Source of the DNA: Artemisia argyi
Lineage: Eukaryota > Streptophyta > Magnoliopsida > Asterales > Asteraceae
Assembly (NCBI GenBank): GCA_030686995.1
Contig: CM060707.1
Coordinates: 81,490,972-81,554,971, forward strand
Direction: 5' to 3'
Length of the DNA: 64,000 nt
The notes under the pieces were generated by a model. It saw only the letters and a program-made list of their open reading frames with translations, made no database searches and was not told the origin of the DNA. Positions within the stretch are counted from its first letter, which is position 1. Each line of letters opens with the position of its first letter. This document shows, in pieces, positions 45,920 to 56,369 of this stretch. The position numbers and the translations under genes were made by a program.

Positions 45920-46451
45920 GGGATTGTCTAACTAGTGCCCTTAGAGCACTGGTTAAGAAGGAAGAGGAGCCACAAAAAAATACTAAAAAAATATTTTTTT
46001 ATTAAAAAAGTGTAGGTTCATGAGTCTTTTAATTATTTCTTTACACTCTGTTCCCGAGTATAAAATGGAAAGAAGAGAAATGAAAAGAGGAAAAACGAGA
46101 GAAAAGAAGAGGAGAGGCAAAAAATATATATATATATATATATTTTCAATTTTGTGTTCCCTAGTTGGAGAGAAAAAAAATGACATGTAAGAAAAATGGC
46201 TTAAAACAACTTTCTCTCCAAATCATCCCAGTTTGAGAAGAAGATTATGAGAGAAGTTTTGGCATAATTTCCTCTCTTCTTCTCTTCTCTTCTCTCAAAA
46301 AAAAAACTCTGGAACATGACTTTTTTTAAGTTTTCTCTCAACTTCTCTTCTCTTCTCTCCAAATTAGAACTCGGGAACAGAGTGTTAGTGTTTTCTTGTG
46401 GGTCATCCCCCTTCTTAACCAGTGCCCTAAAGGCACGGGTTAGACAATAAC
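45920..46451. mobile_element. Mutator-type MITE
   Basis: Ends GGGATTGTCTAAC and GTTAGACAATAAC, with the inverted repeat extending about 45 bases (GTGCCCTTAGAGCACTGGTTAAGAAG pairs with the right arm). A 9-bp TSD TTTAAATTA lies at 45911-45919 and 46452-46460, typical of MULEs. A second MITE sits inside. Confidence 0.85.
46044..46384. mobile_element. MITE nested in the Mutator-type MITE
   Basis: Inverted repeats CACTCTGTTCCCGAG and CTCGGGAACAGAGTG, TTA on both sides (46041-46043 and 46385-46387), so Tourist/Harbinger-like. Purine-rich GAGAAGA arms face pyrimidine-rich TCTTCTC arms, so the interior is also a long hairpin. A short (TA)n lies at about 46124-46143. Confidence 0.85.
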
Positions 46452-46466
46452 TTTAAATTAAATATT

Positions 46467-46590
46467 CAATAACACTCATTTTTTATAATTTAAATATCTT
46501 ATAAACCGTTAATCATTAGACAAAATAAATTATATCGTCACGACCAGCATTTAACTATCTTTCTACATACGAGCACTTTAAAATACTTTC
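46467..46590. repeat. Single arm of a foldback repeat
   Basis: Contains CACTCATTTTTTATAATTTAAATATCTT...AACCGTTAATCATTAGAC and then TTTAACTATCTTTCTACAT and GCACTTTAAAATACTTTCGAAA. The same words in the same order form both arms of the hairpin element at 53985-54415. Only one arm is seen here. Confidence 0.6.
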
Positions 46591-46788
46591 GAAACTGACC
46601 AGATTAGTCTTCAAATGAATGATCGATCAGTAACCAAATCAAATCCTAACAATTCCACTAATACATAATTCTAAACGAAGTTCCAAAAATCTAATAACAT
46701 CAGGGCATCAGGCTAATTCAAACAAAGTGAACAATTCGGCCCAAATCAAATATAAAGCCCAAAAACCAAAATCCAATAACCAATTATG

Positions 46789-47510
46789 TAGAGATGGCAA
46801 AAACTCCGAATTCGACGGAAAATCCGATACCCGAACCCGATTTGACCGAAGAATCCCTGAGTTGACCGGGTATTGGGATAGGGTGAGGAATCCTCGATAC
46901 TTAAAAGTGGGTATGGAGGCGGGGATGGTAATACCCTCCGGTCCCCGAACCCATCCACGAATATCTTTTCTATATATTATATCTCTTTGAAAATATCTTT
47001 CTAGAAATTGTCATTAAGCTCACACTCTAAAAGCTGTTGTCATCTATAAACAGCTTTAATTCTTGGAATCATTGTCACTAGGTTCAAATTCAGCACTTAT
47101 CTAGGACATTGGGGGCATATTTCCCTAAACAAAATAACAAATACATTTATAAAAATAAAAATATTAAAAAAGAGCACATAAGTTGTCAGATAATAGCGAT
47201 GGCATGGCTTCCTCAATAAAATAGATACATGGCATATCATATGTTTGGTGGTGTATCATTTGATGCATAGTAATGCTAAAAGAACAAATTTGGTTTAGAT
47301 AGCTACACTAATAGACATATTGCAGCTCGTTAACTTAAGCACTCAAAACATCCTCGATTCCCCACTGGGGATCCCCGTCCCCTATCAAAGATGGGGATGG
47401 TGACGTAATTGTGACCCCGACGGCGATGGGTGCGTGATATGGATAGCTATTAAACTTCGGGGATGAGGATGTATCAACCATTCCCCGCATACCCGGCCCC
47501 GTTTCCATCT
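46789..47510. mobile_element. hAT-type MITE
   Basis: 722 bp. Left TAGAGATGGCAAA, right GTTTCCATCT, with CAATTATG (46781-46788) and CAATTACG (47511-47518) as an 8-bp TSD with one difference. Subterminal regions are G-rich on the minus strand at the right end and on the plus strand at the left (GGGGATGGTAAT, GGGGACGGGGAT-type words). Non-coding. Confidence 0.75.
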
Positions 47511-47564
47511 CAATTACGAGTGTGTAAAGAACAAAGGATCGAACGAAACATCTCCCAAATAAAT

Positions 47565-47576
47565 TTTGGCGCCAAA
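47565..47576. promoter_or_regulatory. TTTGGCGCCAAA palindrome (E2F-like), distal
   Basis: A perfect 12-bp palindrome matching the E2F consensus TTTSSCGC on both strands. It recurs at 50351-50362; the two sites were about 300 bases apart before the MITE and Copia-like insertions at 47591-50299. Confidence 0.45.
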
Positions 47577-47677
47577 TTTATAAACATTTTGGGTGTGTTT
47601 AGTTGGGGAAAACACTCTTGTTTTCCACAAAATGTTTTGTGAAAAACAAGAAAAATAGAGATCGCGTTCAAATTAAC

Positions 47678-50162
47678 TGTTATGACCAAGAAACACCTTC
47701 CGGAGGACGAGGTTGATCAAAATACAACATTATTCTAGAGAGAGAAAATAGAGAGAATGTGAGGTGAAACAAAGATATTATTATTAAGAAAGATAAGCTT
47801 ACACACCCACACCCCTCAAGTGAAGCCTTGAGGGGTATTTATAGGCCTTACATAAGACAACTATTATAATATTACATTAGTAGTCTCTGCGCTTTATGCA
47901 TACTAGTTGTCTACTCCAATTCACGTAAATATCGCTCAGCTTCATTTCTAACAATCTCCCTCCAGCTGGAGATATATGTGAATTGGTTACAATGATTCCT
48001 AACAAGTAAAATAAAACAATCAAAGTAAGCGCAGCAATACTGAGGAAGACTTCATAGCTCTTTACTTCATAAATATCCCCAACAATATTTCTTTACTTGT
48101 AGACGAATCACTTGCTAATCTAATTGGGTTATTACTCCCTCCCAATTAGTAAGCCCTTTTCATTTACATGCTCCCTTCCAAAATAGACAACCCGTTTGAT
48201 ATAACCTTGCATCATTTGTTGAAGAAGTATCTTTGAATTCTGCCCAAATTGTCTCCACTCTCATATCATGTCATGCATAGCGGAAAATGAATCTTAGACT
48301 GATAATATGTAACTTCTTCACAGGTTTGTTTAGGGAGCATCATATTGTCATCATCAACTCACTTAGAATGCTTCCAGTTCTTCAATAAAAGCCCCGATGT
48401 ACACATTTCTCCCTCCTGGATGATGACGATCTCTCGGAATCATCATAAATATGTGTACATAAACATATCAACTAGAAGCAACATACAAATCAATACCCCA
48501 GAGTGAAATGGCAATAACTATTCTCTCTACAATTCATCTCAGATCAAACCTCATTTTCACTTCCACTGGCTAATAGCAAGTGACCACGTGTGGAGACAAC
48601 TCGATATGACAAACTTGAGTGTGAAGTAAAATTCCCCAGACTTGTGACTTATGCTTGTACTATCCTGATTAAGAACCTATACTGAGCACAACAACGTTAC
48701 TCCTTACAATATAGGTAGTGGCATATACCCAACCATCCATCCTTTATTGTATATCCGTCTCTTGAACAATCAACAACCTTTTGTGACACTGAGCACTAAA
48801 ACGTAATTCCTTAAAGTGATAGCTATTGTGAGCATTAAGAACCAACTTATGCATTTATAGATCTCACACATAGCTAGATGTCCAAGTCCTGATCACAATT
48901 CCTTAAATGCTCAAACAAGGATCTCCAAAAGTCTTGCATCCAACCAACCCCTAGACCTTGAGATACTAAGTACACGCACCCGTGAAACGTCACTTCAAGC
49001 TCAAATAAGTAATAAACAAATTATCCCCGTAGTCACCTTTTGATAACGTTCAAAATTTAGCCATTGATCTTTGGTTAATCTTGATCAGGATCTTTTAAGC
49101 TATACGTGGTGTGTTTTTGGTGAAGCTTGAAATTCAATCTGGTAGTTTCGTAGTGATTTCGTATTTTCCCTCCAAAAATAGAATTGGAAAATTTTCTCTC
49201 ACAAAATTTGGAAATCACTAAGAAATGCAATGCTAAGGTTACCAGAAATTTTTGAGTATTAAAATTTTTTACGCCAAATTTTACCGAAAAAATTTGAATT
49301 TTGGCCTAAAAATTTGAATTTCGGGCCAAAATTTTCAACGTTATACCAAAATTTGAATTTCGCGTAAAAATTGAACGTTTAGTCTCCTCTAAAAAATAAA
49401 TTTAACTCAAATTTTCCAGCCAAAAAACTCTTTTTTTTTTTTGCTAACTCGATAACGTCCGTAACTCGGTAACCTTTATGTTCTAACTCGATACAATCTT
49501 GTAACTCGGTAAGGTTAGATACTTTGGGCTAACTCGATAAAATGAAGAAATTTTGACAGAGTTTCTAACTCGATAAACCCAAGTGAAATCCTTACTCGAT
49601 AAACGATAAGGTTGATCCAGCCTAACTCGGCAAAATTTATGTAACTCGATAAGCTGAATCTAACTCGATAAACCCAGTGCTAACTCGATAATCTTCATAC
49701 CTAACTCGATAATCTTCATCCTAACTCGATAATCATCATACTTAACTCGATAATCTTCATCCCTAACTCGATAATCTTCATCCTAACTCGATAAGCACAT
49801 ACTTTTTCCGAGAAAAATCACCCAAAAACACATTTTTTTTCACCATAAAATACCACGATTCGCCCCCGGTTAGCTTTGATGCCACTTGTTACGACCAAGA
49901 AACATCTTTCGGAGGTCGAGGTTGATCAAAATACATCATTATTCTAGAGAGAAAAAGTAGAGAGAATGTGAGGTGAAACAAATATATTATTATTAAGAAA
50001 GATAAGCTTACACACCCACACCCCTCAAGTGATGCCTTGAGGGGTATTTATAAGCCTTACATAAGACAACTATTATAATATTACATTAGTAGTCCTTGCA
50101 CTTTATGCATACTAGTTGTCTACTACAATTCACGTAAATATCGCTCAGCTTCACTTCTAACA
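47678..50162 (-). mobile_element. Small non-autonomous Copia-like LTR element
   Basis: LTRs 47678-47953 and 49887-50162, 276 bp each, TGTTA[TC]GACC...TTCTAACA, TSD TTAAC at 47673-47677 and 50163-50167. On the minus strand the right LTR is 5' and is followed by TGGCATCAAAGC, a variant of the tRNA-iMet site (49873-49884). The left LTR is preceded by AGGGAGAT, the polypurine tract. The 1.93-kb interior has no gag or pol in any frame. It holds repeated AAATTTGAATTTCGG-type words and the CTAACTCGATAA array. It is an internally deleted, dependent element. Confidence 0.88.
49441..49800. repeat. CTAACTCGATAA tandem array
   Basis: About 17 copies of CTAACTCGATAA or close variants. At the left, spacing is irregular (20-35 bases). 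At 49670-49795 they become near-perfect units of about 20 bases of the form CTAACTCGATAATCTTCAT. It lies in the element interior close to the primer site. Confidence 0.9.
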
Positions 50163-50350
50163 TTAACGTTTTCTAACAAATATTAACTAAATGCATTTTC
50201 TATATTTTCAAGTGTTTTGTAGAGATAAATTTTTCTTCTAAATTTTTACAAAACTAGAAATAAAAATAAAGAGAATTTTTTCTCCAACTAAACACACCCT
50301 TTATATTTACATTTTCTAAATGATAGAAAAATGAGTGGAAACGAGTAAAT

Positions 50351-50362
50351 TTTGGCGCCAAA
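50351..50362. promoter_or_regulatory. TTTGGCGCCAAA palindrome (E2F-like), proximal
   Basis: Lies 105 bases upstream of the F-box ATG at 50467. Same 12-bp palindrome as at 47565. A role as an E2F/DP binding site is inferred from sequence only. Confidence 0.5.
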
Positions 50363-51394
50363 CTTAGGCATTATCCAAATAAAATCCCCATCTTCCTAGG
50401 CACACAAACTGTTTGATAAAATGTTTCTGTTTGATAAACTGTTCCGGAAGAAATCCAACATCGTAAATGGGGTACATCAGTAACTTACCAGATCCTATTC
50501 TACACTTGATTCTTTCACGTCTTCATTTAACCAAAGAAGTAGTTCGAACGAGAGTTTTATCGACACGCTGGGTGTATTTGTGGACTTCAATTCCATCTCT
50601 AGACATAGAATTTTCTCGCGAACCAAAACCCTTGTCCGCATTACAAAGAATCAATTCAAAGAGTTTGTGTATTTTGTTTTGGCTAACAGAACACTAGATT
50701 TGGATTGTTTTACTTTAGATTGCGGGGATCGCTATGATATGTCGACTATAGTGCGGTGGATTCATGTTTCTGTGATGCGAAAATTAAAGGAACTTGACCT
50801 GACATTTTGCCTTAAGGACACGGGTGAAGCTTTTGTGTTGCCTCGTTGTTTGGTAGATTGTGATTCATTGGAGGTGTTAAAGCTGGATATGTTTATGTGT
50901 TATTTGAGTTTGGAAAGTTTCACAGGGTCTAAGACGCTTAAGGTTCTTGTGATGGATAATGTTGAGTTATTAGACCATGATTCAGTACGCTCGTTTTTTG
51001 GTAAACTATCCGTTGCTTGAGGAGTTCAGTTTGATAGACTGTCAAACATACGACCTTGACTATCTTCATATTTCGTGTCCCATTCTTAAGACTTCAAGAA
51101 TTAATAACCGGGGATTGGATTATTATAAAGAGAGGTTATGTGAAAGGCTAACGGTTTTATGCCCGAAACTATTGTATTTGTAGTATGGAGGCCATATGGC
51201 TAATCATTTTTTGTTTGACGTAAAATCCTTGAAGAAAGCTGTGATTGAACTTGAAGATGTGTAGCAGAAAAATAAAATTGATGATAATTTTGGCGTCACA
51301 ATATGTGAGCTGTTTTTCCAAGTTTCTCACGTGGAATATTAGTCGATTAACTATTGTTTTGTTCATGTAGATTCATGTTCTCTTTCTTCACACT

Positions 51395-51622
51395 CAGGGA
51401 CGAAGCCAGGTGGGGTCCCGTGGGTGCCCGGGACACCTATGGATTTTTTCGATTTGTGTTAATTTTAAGAAAAACCATCGATTTTTCCCAAGTATATCTT
51501 AAATGACTCCGATCCTTCGAAATGTGTTTTAAGCCTTATTTACTTAGCATCTTAAACTCTATTATATCACGGTTTAAAATATTTTGTGCACTCGGTCATA
51601 TTTGTTCTTGGCTTCGTCCCTG
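51395..51622. mobile_element. hAT-type MITE in F-box intron 1
   Basis: 228 bp with CAGGGACGAAGCCA and complement TGGCTTCGTCCCTG at the ends. The CAGGG start is hAT-like. A clean 8-bp TSD could not be read, only TCACA-like similarity on both sides. It lies in the first intron or at the exon 1 edge. Confidence 0.7.
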
Positions 51623-51864
51623 TAATCACATTTCGTGGACATCTATCTGTTTTGATCTTTGACATCACTCGTGAATTGTTGCTTTCCATCCTGATAATAT
51701 TTACGCCCATTTTAAATTACTTAAATGTTCATTTAAGACTTTATTGAGAATAAGATTAAGCATGGCAAACTAAAATATATATGCTTTAAGTTATTTTATG
51801 TTGTGTTTACTAATTATTGGTTTTTACCACGAATAATTATCTAAAACTTTGCTTGTTGTTGTTA

Positions 51865-52163
51865 GGGGAGAGGGAGTGCATGCGGGGAAGGAGCGGGGAA
51901 GGTGAACCCCCGCACGGGAACACCGCCGCCTCGCGGGGAACCCCGCACGGGGAGGTGAAAATCGGGGAATGTTCACGCATGCGGGGAAGGAAAAAGTGAG
52001 GAAAAAGAGACGTTAGGGAAGGAAAAAGTGAGTGAAGGGTGAGTGAAGGTGCCGCCCCCGAAAATGAAGTGAGTGAAGGAAAAAGTGGGAGATGATGTGG
52101 CGGAATGGGATTGGTTGTGAGTGAGTGAAGGGAATGGGATTGAGTGGAGCACTCCCCCCACCC
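51865..52163. mobile_element. Harbinger MITE derived from the 42-44 kb element
   Basis: 299 bp, GGGGAGAGGGAGTG...CACTCCCCCCACCC, TTA at 51862-51864 and 52164-52166. The left 90 bases match the right end of the autonomous-looking element (GC-rich block at 44040-44149). The right 150 bases match its left end (AGTGGAGCACTCCCCCC with GAGTGAAG repeats at 42280-42425). The whole transposase gene is deleted. It sits about 10 bases upstream of the 3' splice site of F-box intron 1 (TTGCAG ending at 52175). Confidence 0.93.
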
Positions 52164-52239
52164 TTATTGTTGCAGTCAATATCATTCAAATGTGAATGCT
52201 TCAATTGTCTGAAAAAAGGTTTCCTTAAGTCTCTTCTTA

Positions 52240-53298
52240 GAGCATGTGGTAAGGTAACCACAAGTTAAATCTTAATGCACTGTCACGTCAGCGCCACATC
52301 AGTTTTTACCTTTTAACCTTAACTCTTGACTTTCCACCCCGATAACATAACTCACCTATAACTCACCTCCACCCAAAATATTTTCAATTTCAACCCCAAT
52401 TTTTATCAAACACTTCATTTATTTAAAACATAACATTAATTAAAACACAACATTACATTACATTACGAAATTAAAAAAAAAAAAATAACGATACTAAAAA
52501 AAATATGAAATCAATAAAACACTACATCACATAATTATTCATAATTGACGCGGAGGCAACCCAAGTTTCATGGCGATTTGATCCTTTTCCGCATTAACGA
52601 ATGCCACCCAATGTGGATCTTTGCCAGTGGTGTCGAGCATCAAAAATTCTAGCTCTTTCATCCTTTGTTGTACGGATTGATTTTCGGCTGTCGCCTGATA
52701 CGCCCTACTCGCCTGTTCACGTTTCGACCTTAACACTTCGCGCAACATCTCCGCAAAAGCTAACGAAGAAATGGACCCACCGGTGCTAGCCGTGGCTCCG
52801 GTGCTTGTCGTGGCCTCGGATTTTTGTTTCTTGGAAGCCCTTTTTTTGCCAATGGGTCGTGGTTCTTCGTCATGACCAAACAAAGACTCGTTTGTTTGGC
52901 TTGGGACGTCGCCGGTTAAATCAACCGCTTCCGGCGCGTCCCATTTTAGATGTTTGCGCAACACCATCCAAGCGTCTTCATTGGCGAACAACGGGTTTTC
53001 TTGATGATAGAGTTGGTGAGCACGTGTATGGACATCTATTTCACTTTCCCCACTCTTTATCTCGCGTTGCGCCTTTTTGTAAAAAGCGTTGAACTTAGTA
53101 CAATCACGGTTCAACGTTTTCCACTTAGTACAATCACGGTGCGCCTTTTTGTAAAAAGTGTGAAAAATATTGTGGGGGTGAAGGGGTATTTATAGTTGTA
53201 ATAAAATGGGTTTAAAATTTATTTATTTTTTTATTATTATTTTTTTTACACTTATAACCGTTTACAAACGGTAATATATTATAGGGGGTGGAAATGAA

Positions 53299-53342
<44 letters not shown>

Positions 53343-53488
53343 CCTTTGCAGCTTCTTAACGCACGTTAAATGCTTGCCCGAGCACGTTAACGCACCATTT
53401 GACTTTGGGGATTGGTAAGGTAACGCACCACGTTAAAGTGGTGCGTTAAGAGTTAACGCAGGTGGCTGCGTTACCTTACCGCATGGTC
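52240..53488 (-). mobile_element. Harbinger element carrying only an ORF1-like gene
   Basis: 1249 bp. Ends GAGCATGTGGTAAGGTAAC and GTTACCTTACCGCATGGTC, TTA at 52237-52239 and 53489-53491. Subterminal GTTAACG/CGTTAA repeats are dense at the right end (53350-53480). It contains a 191-codon ORF1-like gene and a T-run at 53302-53339, and no transposase. It interrupts exon 2 of the F-box gene. Confidence 0.9.
52539..53114 (-). CDS. Harbinger ORF1-like protein (NAM-associated/Myb-like), N-truncated
   Basis: 191 residues starting MNRDCTKFNAFYKKAQREIKSG, with HQLYHQENPLFANEDAWMVL. Then comes a KKRASKKQK basic stretch, a Ser/Thr/Ala-rich linker, and a C-terminal helix (KELEFLMLDTTGKD). This matches the part of plant Harbinger ORF1 proteins after the trihelix/Myb DNA-binding domain. 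The N-terminal Myb-like domain is absent, and a local tandem duplication (TTCAACGTTTTCCACTTAGT twice near 53110-53130) marks the truncation point. Full ORF1 partners carry transposase to the nucleus and bind element ends; this copy probably cannot bind DNA. Confidence 0.75.
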   Translation of the reverse strand: MNRDCTKFNAFYKKAQREIKSGESEIDVHTRAHQLYHQENPLFANEDAWMVLRKHLKWDAPEAVDLTGDVPSQTNESLFGHDEEPRPIGKKRASKKQKSEATTSTGATASTGGSISSLAFAEMLREVLRSKREQASRAYQATAENQSVQQRMKELEFLMLDTTGKDPHWVAFVNAEKDQIAMKLGLPPRQL

Positions 53489-53710
53489 TTACGGAGATAA
53501 CAATTGATGGCTACTTAGTGGATGTACTTCTCCGCATTCTTAAATGTTCTCCAAATCTCGACTTTCTACATTTGATCATGTTTAAGGTAGTATTCCTCAT
53601 CTCAGGTTTTAATTAATTTTGTTGTTCCATATTTCTAAAGCTTTACGGATCGGTTTTGTTTTGGTTATTAATTCTTTAACATGCATATAATAGGATCACT
53701 GATTTATTTG

Positions 53711-53713
53711 ATG

Positions 53714-53780
<67 letters not shown>

Positions 53781-53827
53781 CTTTCAAAAAATAAATAATA
53801 ATAATAAAGTGATGTTTTTATAAAAAA

Positions 53828-53869
<42 letters not shown>
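53711..53869. repeat. (TAA)n microsatellites in F-box intron 2
   Basis: Two TAA/AAT tracts (53711-53778 and 53836-53869) separated by a short ACTTTCAAAAAATAA spacer. Confidence 0.93.
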
Positions 53870-53870
<1 letters not shown>

Positions 53871-53984
53871 GATCATTTGAGGACCAAACTTTTTTTACAT
53901 ACCAAGGGACTAATCTTCACCTTCTATCTTCACTCCATCTTTATTTGATCTAATGGATGAGATTAATCCCAACAATTAAAAAAA

Positions 53985-54415
53985 CCCACTTTCATTCTTT
54001 TTTTTTCAAATATTAATATCTTTTAAACCGTTAATTGTTAAGCGAAAAAAATATACCGTTACGCCGGACATTTAATTATCTTTCTATAGATAGGCACTTT
54101 GACATATTTTCAATTTTTTTTTTTCGTTTTTACACGTTTTTTTTCGTAGCCGAAAAAATCATATATGATATTACATATCATATATGATATGATATGTAAT
54201 ATCATATATGATATTACATATCATATATGATATTTTTTCAGCCAAGAAAAAAAAAACGTGAAAAAAATGATTTTTTTTTTAAAATTTTTCGAAAATATAT
54301 CAAAGTGCCCGTTTATAGAAAGATAATTAAATACCCATCGCGATGGTGTAATTATTTTCGCTTAACGATTAACTGTTTAAAAGATATTTAAATTATAAAA
54401 ATGAGTGAAATATTA
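53985..54415. repeat. Foldback (long hairpin) element
   Basis: The left arm (53985-54130) and right arm (54260-54415) are reverse complements with mismatches. For example, AATATCTTTTAAACCGTTAA on the left pairs with TTAACTGTTTAAAAGATATT on the right, and TTAATTATCTTTCTATA with TATAGAAAGATAATTAA. The centre (54160-54235) is itself a near-perfect palindrome built from ATCATATATGATAT words. No coding capacity. One arm recurs alone at 46467-46590. Confidence 0.85.
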
Positions 54416-54475
54416 AAATGCTTTTAATCTCAACCTTAATATGTGAGGAATGTTTGGTTTGTAGAATAACTCGAC

Positions 54476-54476
<1 letters not shown>

Positions 54477-54518
<42 letters not shown>
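54477..54518. repeat. (TAA)n microsatellite
   Basis: About 14 AAT/TAA units. Confidence 0.93.
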
Positions 54519-54520
<2 letters not shown>

Positions 54521-55166
54521 CTTGCACATACAATTATACAAGTATGCAACATCTTTAGATAGGCAAAAGATATTTTTTGCTTGAGCTATCGATGAAAGGA
54601 TTGCAGTTCGTCAAAGGATTCAAGTAAAGGCCAAGGAAAATCTTTGAATGTACCAAAATGGCCCAGGTCGAGTTGGATTTCTAACACCTCTTTGTCGATT
54701 TTGTAAAACGTTTACAAACAATTAGTATAATGATTTTGATTAGAAATTCTTATCAGGTTGTATACTTTTGGGTATACTTGGTGTATGTTTACACAGGGCC
54801 GTCTTATTGATTTAGGGTATTCGGTGCGAAATCACAAATGATGCCCTCATAAATCACGAAAGTTTAACTATTTTTTGTATGTGGCATTGTTTGCCCATAT
54901 TTAATCCAAATCTTTCACTCTTTTTGTATGTGGCCTAAAGTTTGTATTCTATTTTTTGTATGTGGTTCGGTTCAACTTTGATAATATTTAACAAAGACAC
55001 TAAAAATTCAAAAAGTTCATGTATAATACTATAAATATTAATGGATGTATACTAAATTTGAGGCCCCTTACAAAGTGGGGCACGGTGTGGTTGCACCACT
55101 TGCACATGTTAATTGCCGCCACTGTGTTTACATGAATGATGTAAACTGTTTGGCTAGAGGTGAAAT
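54519..55166. other. F-box intron 2 sequence, no gene
   Basis: CAGGGCCGTC at about 54796 resembles a hAT end, but no partner end was found. The 68-codon frame starting near 55045 has no recognisable homology. Confidence 0.35.
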
Positions 55167-55805
55167 CATAGTTGTTAAGATCATGATCCTGATCTTACGA
55201 TCTTACGATTTTACGATTCTACTAAGCAAAAATGATCTGGATCCTATGTAGGATCTTAACAAGTTTAAGATCTTATAGGATCCCGATCTTAACCATAGGA
55301 TCATAAGATCTACTCCGATCCGATCTTATTTTTCTCGAACCGCAAACTAAAAAATTACAAATTTATGGTTTATGTTTTTATGTAATTCTTAAATATTTCA
55401 TATTCATAATTTAAAAGAACATTTTCATAAAATACTCTTATAATTTTATGTTTATAAAATATACTCCCTCCATATCATATTAAGTGTCCACAATGAAATT
55501 TTTGGATGTCCCAAATTAAGTGTCCACTTGTACCTTTCAACCAATAAGATGAGAGTTTAGTGGGTAAAAGTAATATTTGATTGGTGGAGAGTTTAGTTAG
55601 TGAAATATTCTAAAACTTTGTGAATTATGAAAGTGGACACTTAATATGTGGCGAAGGTAGTAATAACTTGTAGATTTGAATAATATTACAAAGATCATTA
55701 CAAAATAGCATTATAGTAGGATCTTAAGATCCTAATCCGATCTTACGATTACGTCTTACAAAGGCGAAAACAATCTTAGGTAAAATCTCGATCTTGAAAA
55801 CCTTG
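55167..55805. mobile_element. Mutator-like MITE built of GATCTTA words
   Basis: Ends CATAGTTGTTAAGATC and GATCTTGAAAACCTTG (imperfect inverted repeat), GGTGAAAT on both sides (55159-55166 and 55806-55813). The arms consist almost wholly of GATCTTA/TAAGATC/GGATCC/CGATC words. A Stowaway-like element sits inside. Confidence 0.75.
55464..55660. mobile_element. Stowaway-like MITE nested in the Mutator-like MITE
   Basis: Starts CTCCCTCCATATCATATTAA and ends with the approximate complement (TTAATATGTGGCGAAGGTAG). TA on both sides. An internal copy of CCCAAATTAAGTGTCCAC repeats the arm. 197 bp, non-coding. Confidence 0.82.
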
Positions 55806-55813
55806 GGTGAAAT

Positions 55814-56369
55814 ACTGACTTGAATTGGGTTACGAATAGTATCTCACATGTCAATTTGGTTAAAGGTAAAAAATATAAGCTTAACTAGATACTGGTCAAT
55901 GAGGTTAAACATCTTGAAAGTCGCAAAAACTGCATTAACAAGCTTAATACCTCCTAAATCGATCAAAATTCAGATTATTGTGGAATAGTCGCATTATTTT
56001 AATCAAATTTGACAAATTACTTATTTGTAATAAACAGACATTTTTTTTTTAACCCCAAGTAGCTCTGTTCTTAGAGAAAGTAAATAGATGTATGACCCAC
56101 TCATATATTTGTTCTCTTTGACCATTCTGCGTAATCATACATGGATTATATTTAACAAATTATCATTTTGCGGTTAAAGGGATGTGAACTCGTGACCCTT
56201 AAGTAATCCTCTGCAAGCTCCAACCACTTTATCAAGCATGATTGGACCAATATAATAAGGATTTTTGAAATTCCATACATTACTTAAGCATTTAGATCAA
56301 GCTGAAACAACTTATCATTTTGTTTGATGATCTAGGATATTTCACCTGACCAATGTGATTATGTGAAGC
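55814..56369. other. F-box intron 2, 3' part
   Basis: No gene. 56165-56260 holds a SINE-like relic on the minus strand. The 3' splice site of the last exon is ambiguous between about 56350 and 56380. Confidence 0.4.
56165..56260 (-). repeat. tRNA-derived SINE-like relic
   Basis: The minus strand reads GATAAAGTGGTTGGAGC (A-box-like), then GGGTCACGAGTTCACATCCC (B-box-like) about 25 bases on. No clear tail or TSD was seen. Confidence 0.4.

Larger units (their letters stand above)
47591..50299. mobile_element. MITE split by a Copia-like insertion
   Basis: Ends GGGTGTGTTTAGTTGG and CCAACTAAACACACCC, TTT on both sides. The second halves also pair (GGAAAACACTCTTGTTTTCC against AAAATTTTTCTCC-type sequence). 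About 220 bp are left after removing the insertion at 47678-50162. Confidence 0.75.

Noticed and set aside
54795..54830. hAT element start CAGGGCCGTC
   Set aside because: No complementary terminus or 8-bp target duplication was found within the next several kilobases.
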